Below, piece by piece: positions 8,441 through 17,777 of a DNA stretch of 64,000 bases. The translations under genes were made by a program, and so were the position numbers. Location of the stretch: assembly GCF_021117425.1 (NCBI RefSeq), contig NZ_CP088298.1, positions 372,001 through 436,000 on the forward strand, given 5' to 3'. Source of the DNA: Brevibacterium zhoupengii. GTDB taxonomy: Bacteria; Actinomycetota; Actinomycetes; Actinomycetales; Brevibacteriaceae. The notes under the pieces were generated by a model. It was not told where the DNA came from and searched no databases. It saw only the letters and a list, made by a program, of their open reading frames with translations. Numbering within the stretch: position 1 is the stretch's first letter; every line of letters begins with the position of its first letter.

Positions 8441-11439
8441 ATGGATCTCGTCCCTGACCAGATCCGGCACGACACGTCGTTCGGCTTCCTCGACAAGTCC
8501 GTCTCGTCTGAAAAGCTATTCAACCCAATGCTGGTTTCGAACTTCGAGTCGAACACCATGTACAAGACCATTCTCGAAGAACTGCGAAGGTCGAAGAGTT
8601 TCACTTTCTCGGTCGCATTCGTCAGTCCAGATGCCATCGCTTCGTTGAAGCAGCCGTTGATCGAGTTCCCCGGACGCGGACGGATCATCACGTCCACCTA
8701 CCTAGGGTTCAACTCACCGGCGTCGTTTCGTGAACTGGCGAATCTGAGAGACCTCGGCGTGGAAGTGCTGGTTTATGAAAACGGGCGTCAAGGCTTTCAC
8801 CCGAAGGGTTTTATATTCGAGCAGGAACATGGCACGACCGCCATCGTCGGTAGCTCCAACCTCACATCATTGGCGCTCAAGCGCAATCATGAATGGAATC
8901 TGAGGTTCTCCGCTTTGCCCGGTGGCGACATCGTGGAGCAGCTGAGTGAGGCAATCGACACTCAGCTGTCTTCATCGTCCCTGCTCACTGACGAGTGGAT
9001 CCGACGTTACGAAGAGCAGTACGTCCCACCCCAGACAGCGCAGCCCCTTTCCGGAGTTCCGACGCCGGGGGAGAGCGAACTCTCGCAGATCCATCCAAAC
9101 GCGATGCAAGCCGAAGCGCTAGAGGAAATCGCCAAAGTGCGTCTCTCAGGAGAGAACAAGGCATTGGTCGTCTCTGCTACAGGGACCGGAAAGACCATCC
9201 TTGCTGCCCTTGATGTGAAGGCAGTTGATCCGAAGAGGGTCCTCTTTGTCGTCCACCGCGAACAAATTCTCGATCGCGCGATCGAGAATTCAGTAAGGTA
9301 CTCAATCTGAGTAGCGCAGACATCGGGAAGTTTGTCGGGGCGCGGAAAGAGCTAGACCGTAGATTCGTTTTCGCGACGGTTCAATCCCTCGGCACGCTGG
9401 ATAAGCTTCGTCAGATACCACGAGACTATTTCGACTACATCTTGGTCGACGAGGTGCACCGCGCTGGTGCCACCATGCACCAAAACATAATTGGATACTT
9501 CGAGCCAGAATTCATGCTTGGGATTACCGCAACACCTGAGCGCACCGACGACTTCAACGTCTACAGCCTCTTCGACTACAACGTTCCTTATGAGATTCGA
9601 CTTCAAAAGGCTCTCGAAGACGACATGCTTGCGCCCTTCCACTATTACGGGGTGACGGACTTCGAAGTTGACGGCGAAGTCATCAGCGATGCGAGCAAAC
9701 TCAGCACCCTAGTCGCTCCAGATCGTGTCAACCATCTTTTAAAAGCGATCGAGACATATGGCCATGTGGGGAACAAAGTCTGCGGCCTCATGTTCTGCAG
9801 TCGTATAGACGAAGCGATCGAACTGTCGTCATTGCTCAACCAACGGGAGGTTCACGGTCGCCGGCTTCGCACGAGGACTCTGACCGGCGACGATCCGGTT
9901 CCAGTGCGCGAGTCAGTAGTCAGCCAGCTGGAGGCGGGGGCGCTTGATTACATCATCACGGTCGACGTTTTCAACGAAGGAATCGACATCCGTACGGTGA
10001 ACCAGGTGGTGATGCTTCGTCAGACGCAATCAAGCATCATCTTCACGCAACAGCTGGGTCGTGGTCTACGTAAAGCCGCTGGCAAGAGCCACCTCATCGT
10101 AATTGACTTCATCGGCAACTATGCCAACAACTTCCTCGTTCCAATTGCACTCTTCGGCGACAGCAGCCTCAATAAGGACTCGATCAGAAAGAAGATGATC
10201 GAGGCTCAAGATGTGGGCGCTGTCTCGGGGCTCTCCAGCATCAACTTTGACGCCATCGCCAAGGAGAGAATCTTCAAATCAATTGCGACGACGAGACTCG
10301 ATAGCCTCAAGAACCTAAAGCAGTCCTTCCGGGATCTGCATACCCGACTTGGACGACCGCCCCAGCTCATCGATTACGCTCGGTTCGACGTTGTTGATCC
10401 AGTAGTCATCGCAGGTGCGAGAGGCAACTACTGGAACCTGCTCAATAGTTTCAAAGTCGTCGACGAAGTCCCGACCCCGGCTGAAGACAAAGCGCTGACA
10501 TTCATCAGCTCTGAGTTCCTCAACGGTAAGCGACCCCATGAGCTGCTTCTCCTCCAACACCTCCTTAATACGCGATCATCCACGTCGGAAAGTGGTCTCC
10601 GACGTCTCCTCGAGAGTGCGGGCGCAGGCGCCGATGAAGCGACCATCGCATCGCTGGCACGAGTGTTCAATCTGGAATTCTTCACCGAGGGTGATCAGAA
10701 GAAATACGGATCACCAATTCTTGAGTGGAGCCAGGAGGGAATTTCGTTCACCAGCGAGTTCGCTCGATCGCTTGACGAGAGCCAGATGTTCAGCGATCAC
10801 GTGATGGACGTCGTCGACACCGGTTTGTTTCTGTCTCGGCATCGCTACCAGTGGGACAAACAACTGGAAGTGGGCAAGAAATATTCGCGCAAGGACGTCT
10901 GCCGACTACTGAATTGGAAGAGCGACCAAAAGGGCACGATGTATGGGTACAAAGTTGACGTGTACTCGAACAGCTGCCCGATCTTCGTTACCTATCATAA
11001 AGACAATGAGGTCTCGGCCAGCACTTCGTACGAGGATTCGTTCCTCAGCGAAAACACCCTCCGCTGGTTCACCCGGAGCAAGAGAACTCTGCTGAGCAAA
11101 GAAGTCCGGGCGATCGTGGGGAACCATGTTCCCCTCTACCTCTTCGCAAAAAAAGACGATGCAGAAGGCACCGACTTCTATTACTTGGGTCAGGCTGTAT
11201 CTTCGAAACCTGTACAAACGAAGATGCCCGGCGATGGCGGCAAAAGCCTCGATGTTGTCACCATGGATCTGAGCCTAGATACCCCTATCGAGCTGGCTCT
11301 CTACGATTATCTGACGACGGGCCCGGCGTTGTCCGATAATGCTCAAGGCTCGGAGTCAAAGACAGATGCTGAGGCGGGAGATCCTAAGGCCCAGAGTAGA
11401 AGACCCTCAGGCGTGGAGGCTGCCGCTACCTTGTTCTGA
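8441..11439 (+). pseudogene. PLD-like nuclease + DEAD/DEAH helicase + DUF3427 protein, split by a frameshift
   Basis: One gene read in two frames. The first part (8441-9310, 289 residues) has a phospholipase-D-type site (H120, K122, then GSSN at 137-140) and helicase motif I SATGTGKT at 245-252. The second part continues one frame over from about 9295 to 11439. It has the DEVH box just after 9442, motif III-like TATPERTD, motif VI QQLGRGLRKAAG, and a C-terminal DUF3427-like region (YGYKVDVYSNSCPIFVTYHK). Joined, it would be about 1,000 residues, the usual size for such proteins. The shift lies between 9287 and 9310: restoring one base (around the aa at 9295-9296) fuses HREQILDRAIENS to a sensible LNLSSADIGKFVG. 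Either a disabled gene, a sequencing error or, less likely, recoding; no slippery heptamer is visible. Likely antiviral helicase-nuclease. Confidence 0.85.
9287..9310 (+). other. Frameshift site in the PLD/DEAD/DUF3427 gene
   Basis: The upstream frame ends at tga 9308-9310. The downstream frame, which encodes the expected post-motif-Ia sequence, is open through this point. A single missing base in or near the short a-run at 9295-9296 would explain it. Confidence 0.75.
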
Positions 11440-12129
11440 GTCGAATGGACGTGCCGCTCCCGACATGACGTTCGTATAGCGCGTATTCCTACCCGCCATC
11501 ACAAGACCAGACAGCGACCGCATTCAAATTCGGGAGGGGCATCTCTTAACCCAATAGAACCTTTCGGAGTGTTCGTCTATTAGCGTGAGTGGGTGGCGAC
11601 ACGTGTGATTTTGGCCTGAAATATCGGCAGCGTTTCTGCAGCTACAGGGCCCGATCGACGACCCCGGTATGAGTGGTTTGCCATGTCGTTGATGGTCTGC
11701 GGGTGTTGCCGCCAGAATACCAAGCCCCACAATAAATGTGGTAAGGACTGGGCTCAACGCTTCTCCCTCCCGATCATAATGCAGGTGTCTGCACGGGCGT
11801 CATGACGGGTAACGGCTACTAATCTGGGGGTCGAGGCGCACTGAAAGGGACGCCGATGCGGACTAGATTTAGGACCGGAAGCCCACCAAGAATGCGTTCG
11901 CAGCTCAAGACTCGAGCTGGTCTGCGATTATTGGGGTTCCAAATGTGAGAGAGGTTTGAGAGCCGATCACCAATCAGCGGGCCGTCGACAGCCACGTGTT
12001 GGTGACAGTCGGTCAGGCGAACTCGATTGGAGCTTTGCTAGTGCCATTCACCTTCGAGCCATCCTCTCAGGGACGTAGTTACGTAGTCCCGTGCAGCCGT
12101 GTCAGTGGCTTTCGGTAGAGTCCCCAGCT
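11440..12129 (+). other. Gene-poor stretch of about 690 bases
   Basis: No convincing gene on either strand. Reading frames present (for example minus 11524-11757) are short, have odd composition and no family features. Base composition is more A/T-rich than the core genes. No terminal inverted repeats, tRNA or recognisable transposase fragment was seen. It may be decayed DNA of the accessory island. Confidence 0.45.
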
Positions 12130-13221
12130 ATGAACTCTGGCCCGGAACAATACAGCTCTGAACTCTCCCCCCGGTCGCCGTGGAAGGCAACTGTCGAAGT
12201 CATGCTCTTTAGCCTCATATTCTGTGCCTTAGCGGCTATCATCCTTGCTTTTCCGCTCGGCGGAGTGGAGCTGAGCATGGTGTGGCAGAGAGCAGCAGTC
12301 GCCGGTTCCGTAGCTAGTGAACACATAGGCGTTACGCTAGGGGTCTACGCCACCACGTTTCTTGCCTTTTACGGCGTTGTAATCGGAGCTCAAATCAATC
12401 GGTCGCGTATGGCGAACCAAACTCAGCGATTCCTGAGTTTGACGTCGGAACTTCTATTTGGGACTCTAGCTCCCGCCATTGGTCTCATCACTATCGCTTG
12501 CATTGAGAACCCTTCGCGGGCCGGCGCACTATTCGCATTCCTCCCCGCCACTGCGATTCTATTTGTTGTGGCGACTGTCCTCGGTACGTTCCTAGTTTTC
12601 AGTGAAAGCGAACGCCGAGATTCCCTGAGAAGGGCTCTGTCCCAGGTAAGACAGAATCAGATGGTACTCCCAAGAGCTGGAAGATACGGTATGCCCGTGA
12701 TCTTCTGTCATGCAGCGACACTGGCTGTGATCGGCACCCTGATCACGGGCATCTTCAATGGTTGGACAATCCAGCCTTCAATTATGGCGTTGCTTGGAAG
12801 CATGTACTTCGTCGTCGCTGGAGGATTCGCTGCAGGCAGTGCCTTCGCCGTCATATCTCGACAGACGACTCAAGATGCTTTCGATAAAGTATTCGGAACT
12901 GTCATCAGTGTCATCATTTTTTCGGCTGGTGCTTTCCTTGCCGTCAGCTCCTTGCTCAGCGGACTATGGTCAGTCACCATTTCGCTAGTTGCGATGATCG
13001 TCCTCTCTGTGAGTTCGGCGCGAACAAAATACGCAAGACTTAGAAACGCGACAATTTATGGGGCTGCCACGCACGTTTCGGCACAATCAATCTCCACAGA
13101 GCTCTCGCGAATCAAAAAGCGGCTCAGGGAATTGAATGGGGAACCTGAGGGGATCTGGCTCCCTCGCTCTACTCAAATTAGGAATATTGACACATCAGCG
13201 ATAAGAATTCCGAGAAGCTAG
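12130..13221 (+). CDS. Polytopic membrane protein of unknown function
   Basis: A 363-residue integral membrane protein with about seven or eight hydrophobic segments, for example around residues 20-45, 65-85, 105-130, 140-160, 190-215, 225-250 and 260-300. It ends in a charged, helical cytoplasmic-looking tail (SRIKKRLRELNGEPEG). The ATG at 12130 is preferred over an in-frame GTG at 12091 because the extra 13 residues are not hydrophobic and no ribosome binding site precedes the GTG; the site before the ATG is itself weak. It stands alone between two gene-poor regions, and codon use is more A/T-tolerant than in the flanking metabolic genes. I do not recognise a family. Confidence 0.65.
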   Translation: MNSGPEQYSSELSPRSPWKATVEVMLFSLIFCALAAIILAFPLGGVELSMVWQRAAVAGSVASEHIGVTLGVYATTFLAFYGVVIGAQINRSRMANQTQRFLSLTSELLFGTLAPAIGLITIACIENPSRAGALFAFLPATAILFVVATVLGTFLVFSESERRDSLRRALSQVRQNQMVLPRAGRYGMPVIFCHAATLAVIGTLITGIFNGWTIQPSIMALLGSMYFVVAGGFAAGSAFAVISRQTTQDAFDKVFGTVISVIIFSAGAFLAVSSLLSGLWSVTISLVAMIVLSVSSARTKYARLRNATIYGAATHVSAQSISTELSRIKKRLRELNGEPEGIWLPRSTQIRNIDTSAIRIPRS

Positions 13222-13592
13222 GCCATGCGGGGTTGTTCCAGGCTTGGGGCTCATTGCCAGGTTCGACGATGCAAACAGAATTCTGTGTCCCGAATATTCG
13301 ACACGGACGGCTCAGACTCACCAATGAGGTGCCCGGATAGCGAGTCGGCCGCCGCTTTCGATCTAGCCCTTATAGCAGGGCCGAGCGCCCGCACTGAACA
13401 TATAAGAGTAGTTCAAGGAGGGGCGACGCACGCAGTGCCATGCTGGGTGACGTGTGAGTCAACGATTGCGTCGTATGCAATAGGGGTCAGCAGGCCCCTG
13501 CCTAGACTGCCGACGGTGTATTTGCTGAACAATTGCGGGCGGGATTGCTGTATTGTGCCCATCTTTCCAAGCTTGCCAGTGTAAATTCCAGA
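13222..13592 (+). other. Intergenic region without a convincing gene
   Basis: About 370 bases between the membrane protein and the converging Lrp-type regulator. A 119-codon open frame (13225-13584) is rich in Cys, Arg and Ser and has no recognisable fold, so it is not called. No clear terminator hairpin was found. Confidence 0.4.
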
Positions 13593-14564
13593 TCAGGTGT
13601 CACCTAAGCCGACATCAGTCCCAACCACCCGACCGATTGCTCGCGTGTAATCCTCCTTGACGAGATTGAAATGGGTCCACGTCTCCACCGTGGCCACGTC
13701 GTTAAGGCCACGCAATGCCTCGACCGTAGCGAGCACCTCGGTGGAAGACGGGCCGACGGCTGTGGCGACGAAGTCATGAGCGCCGTGGGAGCGAGCTGCG
13801 AACTCGATAGATTCTGACGCCAAAATGAATTCACGTACCGGCTCCGAGCGACCTGCCAGTTTGAGGCCCAACCCGGTCGCGAAGCGATTCGCGGACAGCC
13901 CGCCGGACTTAATCGCGGCGATGCGGATGACTCCGGCTGAGATGAGGCGTTGTACGCGCGAGCGCACGGCCGACGGGGACCGATGGACCACCTCGGCGAG
14001 GGCTCGGTAACTGGCTCGACCATTCGACTGCAGAGCTGTGATGAGCTCACGGTCGAGCTCGTCCAGACTGATCTCATTACGGTTCTGAGCGACGAAGAAT
14101 CCACGCAGCACATCGACATAGGTTGTTACTCGGATCTCGCGCACACCGTGGATCGCTCTCACTGACTCGAGGGTCTCGAGCAGTTCATGACTCGAGCTGT
14201 GTCGCGATTCGAAGACGAGCGGACGCTTCCCACTGGCGATCGATACGAACACAGCGTTGGGCAGACGAGCGACCTCCGCCGCGATCGGCGCAACAGGTCC
14301 GTCGACACTGACCATCGAATGCGTGAGCACGTGGTGCCCGGCTACTCCCGGATCAAGAGCCGCGACCACTCTTAGGCCATCCCGTTCGGTGAGAATCCGC
14401 AGACGCTCGGCGATGACGTGGCGGGAGACCCCGAGCGCCCGCGCCAAGTCGAGGATACTCTCTCGCCCATCAAGCTGGAGCGTTCGGATGATCGCCGTAT
14501 CGAGGAGAGAATCCTCCGTCTGTCCCACTCTGCCTCCAAATGCGTGCTGCCAATACGTTTTCAC
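13593..14564 (-). CDS. Double-domain Lrp/AsnC family transcriptional regulator
   Basis: A 323-residue regulator made of two Lrp/AsnC units in tandem. The first winged helix is at about residues 20-65 (DTAIIRTLQLDGR...LARALGVSRHVIAERL), the second at about 168-215 (DRELITALQSNGRASYRALAEVVHRSPSAVRSRVQRL), each followed by a ligand-sensing region. Most Lrp proteins are about 150 residues, so this is the two-in-one actinobacterial form. The start is GTG (minus strand 14564). It is divergent from the MHS symporter and amidohydrolase genes and probably controls them; a small palindrome lies in the shared promoter. The effector is unknown, probably an amino acid or amide released by the neighbouring hydrolases. 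Confidence 0.88.
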   Translation of the reverse strand: MKTYWQHAFGGRVGQTEDSLLDTAIIRTLQLDGRESILDLARALGVSRHVIAERLRILTERDGLRVVAALDPGVAGHHVLTHSMVSVDGPVAPIAAEVARLPNAVFVSIASGKRPLVFESRHSSSHELLETLESVRAIHGVREIRVTTYVDVLRGFFVAQNRNEISLDELDRELITALQSNGRASYRALAEVVHRSPSAVRSRVQRLISAGVIRIAAIKSGGLSANRFATGLGLKLAGRSEPVREFILASESIEFAARSHGAHDFVATAVGPSSTEVLATVEALRGLNDVATVETWTHFNLVKEDYTRAIGRVVGTDVGLGDT

Positions 14565-14605
14565 TGTCTATTCTCACCGATGCGGACTCAGAAGGTAACA
14601 GATCG

Positions 14606-14618
14606 GCAGTATCACTGC
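14606..14618. promoter_or_regulatory. Candidate operator between the Lrp-type regulator and symporter genes
   Basis: Palindrome gcagt-atc-actgc lies in the 170-base divergent intergenic region, about 115 bases before the symporter start and 40 before the regulator start. It could bind the regulator. Short arms keep confidence low. Confidence 0.35.
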
Positions 14619-14734
14619 AGAAGATGCGAATCATCGGTCGTGACACCGGCCGTCACCGGGCCTACCATCGCACCAGGGCCACAGCCGCGAGGGCACTGCA
14701 GCTTTCGCAGCCGATCCGAGCAAAGGAGCTCATC

Positions 14735-16057
14735 ATGACCACGCCCGCACCGACAGCACCCGAGCGTTCTCATCGCCGCGCGCTCAAATCCGGATTTGCC
14801 GCCTCCGTCGGCACGACCATCGAGTGGTACGACTTCTACGTCTACGCCACGGCCGCCGCCATCGTCTTCCCCCAGGTCTTCTTCCCGGAAGTCGACCCCA
14901 CTCTCGGCACTCTCGCCTCCTTTGGCACTTACGCCGTTGCCTTCTTCGTCCGGCCCCTTGGCGGAATCATCTTCGGCCACGTAGGCGACCGCCTCGGCCG
15001 CAAACCCGCGCTGACCATAACCTTGCTGATGATGGGTGTGGCGACAGTCCTCGTCGGCTGCCTTCCCGGCTACGATTCCTGGGGCATGACCGCAGCCGTG
15101 CTCCTAATCGTCCTCCGGATCATTCAGGGGCTGGCTGTCGGCGGAGAATGGGGCGGGGCAAGCCTCATGGCGGTTGAAAGCGCCCCGCCGAAGTTCAAGA
15201 CCTTCTACGGCGGGTTCACCCAGCTGGGCAACCCCCTCGGTGCGCTTCTGTCCTCCGGCGCGTTCTGGGTGCTCTCGATGATGGGCGAGGATGTGCTCTT
15301 CAGTTGGGGTTGGCGCGTGCCCTTCCTCGCCAGCATCATCCTCATTGGTGTCGGAATCTGGGTGCGGCTTCGTGTCGAGGAGACACCGGTGTTCCAATCA
15401 ACCGGGGCCACCCAATCGATGCCGATCATGCACACCCTGCGTTTCAACTGGTATCCGGTGCTGCTGGGCTTCGGCATGGTCGCCATCGCCTCCGGCGGCT
15501 ACTATCTGGCCACCGCCTACGTGCAGAGCTATGCCACCAGTGAGGACATCGGGCTGGCCGCGTCGATCATCCTCGGCGCGATGACGCTCGCCTCCTTCCT
15601 CGAAGCTATCGTCACATTGCCGTTGGCCCTCCTCGGCGACAAATGGGGCGGGAAGATGCTCATGTATCTCGGGGTGAGTCTGTCGTTCCTGTGCTCTATC
15701 CCCCTCGTCCTCGCCATCGAGAACCACACAGTGGCTCTCATCTACGTCTTTGTCTGCGCGATCCGCATCACCATGAGCGCGACCTGGGCGCCCCTATCTG
15801 CTCTCCTCACCCAGATGTATCGCCCTCAGGCCCGCTACACCTCGATGTCTCTGGCCTATGGCACCGGTGCCGCCGTCTGGGGTGGACTCTCGCCCATCGT
15901 CGCGACCTCCCTCATGGCCGCCACCGGATCGATATGGTCCGTCATCGGCCTATTCGGATTCCTCTCCGCTGTCGCGTGGATGGCCACGGCACTGGCCCCA
16001 CAGCACAACGATGAGATCGATCCCGCGCCATCACCACACACCACTTCCGAGAACTGA
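14735..16057 (+). CDS. MFS transporter, metabolite:H+ symporter (MHS) family
   Basis: A 440-residue secondary transporter with 12 predicted membrane helices. The start GTTIEWYDFYVYATAAA and the loop 2-3 motif GHVGDRLGRKP are hallmarks of the metabolite:H+ symporter family, whose substrates include organic acids, betaines and amino-acid-like compounds. ATG 14735 follows caaaggagctcatc, a good Shine-Dalgarno. An in-frame start about 65 codons earlier would add a non-conserved arginine-rich tail and is not used. The following amidohydrolase starts 16 bases after the stop, so the genes are likely co-transcribed and this carrier imports a substrate or exports a product of the hydrolases. Confidence 0.9.
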   Translation: MTTPAPTAPERSHRRALKSGFAASVGTTIEWYDFYVYATAAAIVFPQVFFPEVDPTLGTLASFGTYAVAFFVRPLGGIIFGHVGDRLGRKPALTITLLMMGVATVLVGCLPGYDSWGMTAAVLLIVLRIIQGLAVGGEWGGASLMAVESAPPKFKTFYGGFTQLGNPLGALLSSGAFWVLSMMGEDVLFSWGWRVPFLASIILIGVGIWVRLRVEETPVFQSTGATQSMPIMHTLRFNWYPVLLGFGMVAIASGGYYLATAYVQSYATSEDIGLAASIILGAMTLASFLEAIVTLPLALLGDKWGGKMLMYLGVSLSFLCSIPLVLAIENHTVALIYVFVCAIRITMSATWAPLSALLTQMYRPQARYTSMSLAYGTGAAVWGGLSPIVATSLMAATGSIWSVIGLFGFLSAVAWMATALAPQHNDEIDPAPSPHTTSEN

Positions 16058-16073
16058 CACGAAGGAGGCGCTC

Positions 16074-17777
16074 ATGAGGCACCTGGCGACCTACGACGCT
16101 CGCGACTCCACCCCCACCCTGATCACGGCCGGGATGATCCGAACAGTCGACGACAACGCACCAATCGCCTCGGCGATACTCATCGGAGGGGGAGAGATCC
16201 TGGCCGTGGGAACGGAATCCGACGCCGAGGCGGTCGCCGTAGACCGCAGCCTGAGTCCGATTCGCGTCGACCTCCCCGATGCCACAATCGTTCCCGGCTT
16301 CGTCGATCCGCACGCCCATCCGCTCATGTACGGTCAGACGCTCACCTGGATCGATGTCTCGCCGGGCACAGCGCCATCGATTCCCGAAATGCTCGAGACC
16401 CTGCGGAGAGAGTCGTCGAAACTGCCGGCCGGTGTGCCCATCCGAGGTTACGGTTACGAGCAGCGCAATCTCGCCGAACGACGACATCCGACCCGGCAGG
16501 AACTCGACGAGGTGGCCGATGACCGTGAGGTTTATGTCATGAACGCCTCCGGGCACGGGGGAGTCGTCAACTCCTTCACGCTCGAGAAGTTCGGCATCAC
16601 CCGCGCCACTTTGAACCCGGAAGGTGGGGAGTTCTTCCGCGACGCAGACGGGGGACTGACAGGTGAACTCTCCGACGCCGCGTGCAATATCCTCACCGGG
16701 CTCAACGGCGTGAAGATCGGCCACCACGGCCCAAACTTCCACCTCGGTGATGAAGCGGCCGAACACCAACGGCAACTCGATATCGTGCAGCGGGAATTCC
16801 TCTCCGGCGGCGTCACAGCGCTCGGTGACGCCCAAGTGTCGAAGCGCGAATTCTCCGCCTATCTCGCCATGGCCGATCGTGGCGAGCTGCACATGCGGGT
16901 ATCGATGTACTTCCTCTCCCACCTGCTCGATGCCGTGCTCGACCTCGGACTCACAGGGCCATTCGGCAACGCCTTCCTCTCCACAGCCGGCATTAAGCTC
17001 TACGCCGATGGCACCTTGGGCGGATGGACCGCCTACTTCCCCGAAGGCTACGTAGGCGACCCCTGTCGGACCGGTCAGCTCTACCACTCGCCCGAAGAAT
17101 ACCGCGAACTATTGCGCCGAGCTCATGCAGTCGGGCTCCAGACGGCAACCCACGCGCAATCACCGACCGCAATCAGAATGGTCGTCGACGCGATTGAGAC
17201 TGCACTGGCCGAACGGCCCGACGCCGAGGCGCGCCACCGGATCGAGCACTGTGGGCTTCCTGATCCTGCCGATGTCTCTCGGATGGCACAACTGGGGATT
17301 CGACCGGTCAATCAAACTCAGCACTATTTCAATTGGGGCGAAGGCGTCGAACAGGCCATCGGCACCCCAGGGGAAAGATTCAACCCGCTCGGCGAATTTC
17401 GCGACGCCGGGGTGCCCATCACCCTGTCCTCCGACGCTCCGGTCGCTGAACCGTGTCCGCTCGAGGCGATCCAGACCGCGGTCACCCGCATCACTCGCCG
17501 CGGCCACAAGCTGGGACCAGACGCGCTACGCATCACAGCCGAACAGGCACTGCGCGCGCACACTCTCGAGGGGGCGATCACTCTGGGACGTGAGCATGAG
17601 TTCGGGTCTCTAGAAGTCGGTAAACGCGCGGACTTCACTGTTCTCGGCGCGGATCCGCTCACGGTGCCAGGGGAAAAGATTGCGGGCATTCCGGTGCTCG
17701 AGACCTGGGTCGACGGGGTGCGGAGGTATCGGGCAGATTCTATCGAGGAAACCGAACAGAGGCGGGAGCAGTCATGA
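16074..17777 (+). CDS. YtcJ-like metal-dependent amidohydrolase (first copy)
   Basis: A 567-residue amidohydrolase-superfamily enzyme of the amidohydrolase 3/YtcJ group, acting on C-N bonds of amides or cyclic compounds. The metal-binding HxH is H80/H82 in FVDPHAHP, with later metal-ligand histidine candidates in HAQSPTA and HRIEHCG and a late LSSDAPV aspartate segment. Start ATG 16074 follows gaaggaggcgctc. The frame is open well upstream inside the symporter gene, but only this start has a ribosome binding site. It overlaps the next gene by ATGA (17774-17777), indicating translational coupling. Substrate is unknown; a second member of the same group lies at 21148-22830. Confidence 0.9.
   Translation: MRHLATYDARDSTPTLITAGMIRTVDDNAPIASAILIGGGEILAVGTESDAEAVAVDRSLSPIRVDLPDATIVPGFVDPHAHPLMYGQTLTWIDVSPGTAPSIPEMLETLRRESSKLPAGVPIRGYGYEQRNLAERRHPTRQELDEVADDREVYVMNASGHGGVVNSFTLEKFGITRATLNPEGGEFFRDADGGLTGELSDAACNILTGLNGVKIGHHGPNFHLGDEAAEHQRQLDIVQREFLSGGVTALGDAQVSKREFSAYLAMADRGELHMRVSMYFLSHLLDAVLDLGLTGPFGNAFLSTAGIKLYADGTLGGWTAYFPEGYVGDPCRTGQLYHSPEEYRELLRRAHAVGLQTATHAQSPTAIRMVVDAIETALAERPDAEARHRIEHCGLPDPADVSRMAQLGIRPVNQTQHYFNWGEGVEQAIGTPGERFNPLGEFRDAGVPITLSSDAPVAEPCPLEAIQTAVTRITRRGHKLGPDALRITAEQALRAHTLEGAITLGREHEFGSLEVGKRADFTVLGADPLTVPGEKIAGIPVLETWVDGVRRYRADSIEETEQRREQS

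Noticed and set aside
9295..9310. Programmed frameshifting in the helicase gene
   Set aside because: No slippery heptamer or downstream pseudoknot is visible; a single-base deletion or sequencing error is simpler.
11524..11757. 77-codon minus-strand frame
   Set aside because: No ribosome binding site, low-complexity composition and no homology-like motifs.
13225..13584. 119-codon open frame
   Set aside because: Cys/Arg/Ser-rich composition, poor start context and no recognisable fold.
14540..14734. Upstream extension of the MHS symporter gene
   Set aside because: The ATG at 14735 has a proper Shine-Dalgarno and begins the conserved family N-terminus; the extension overlaps the promoter and operator region.
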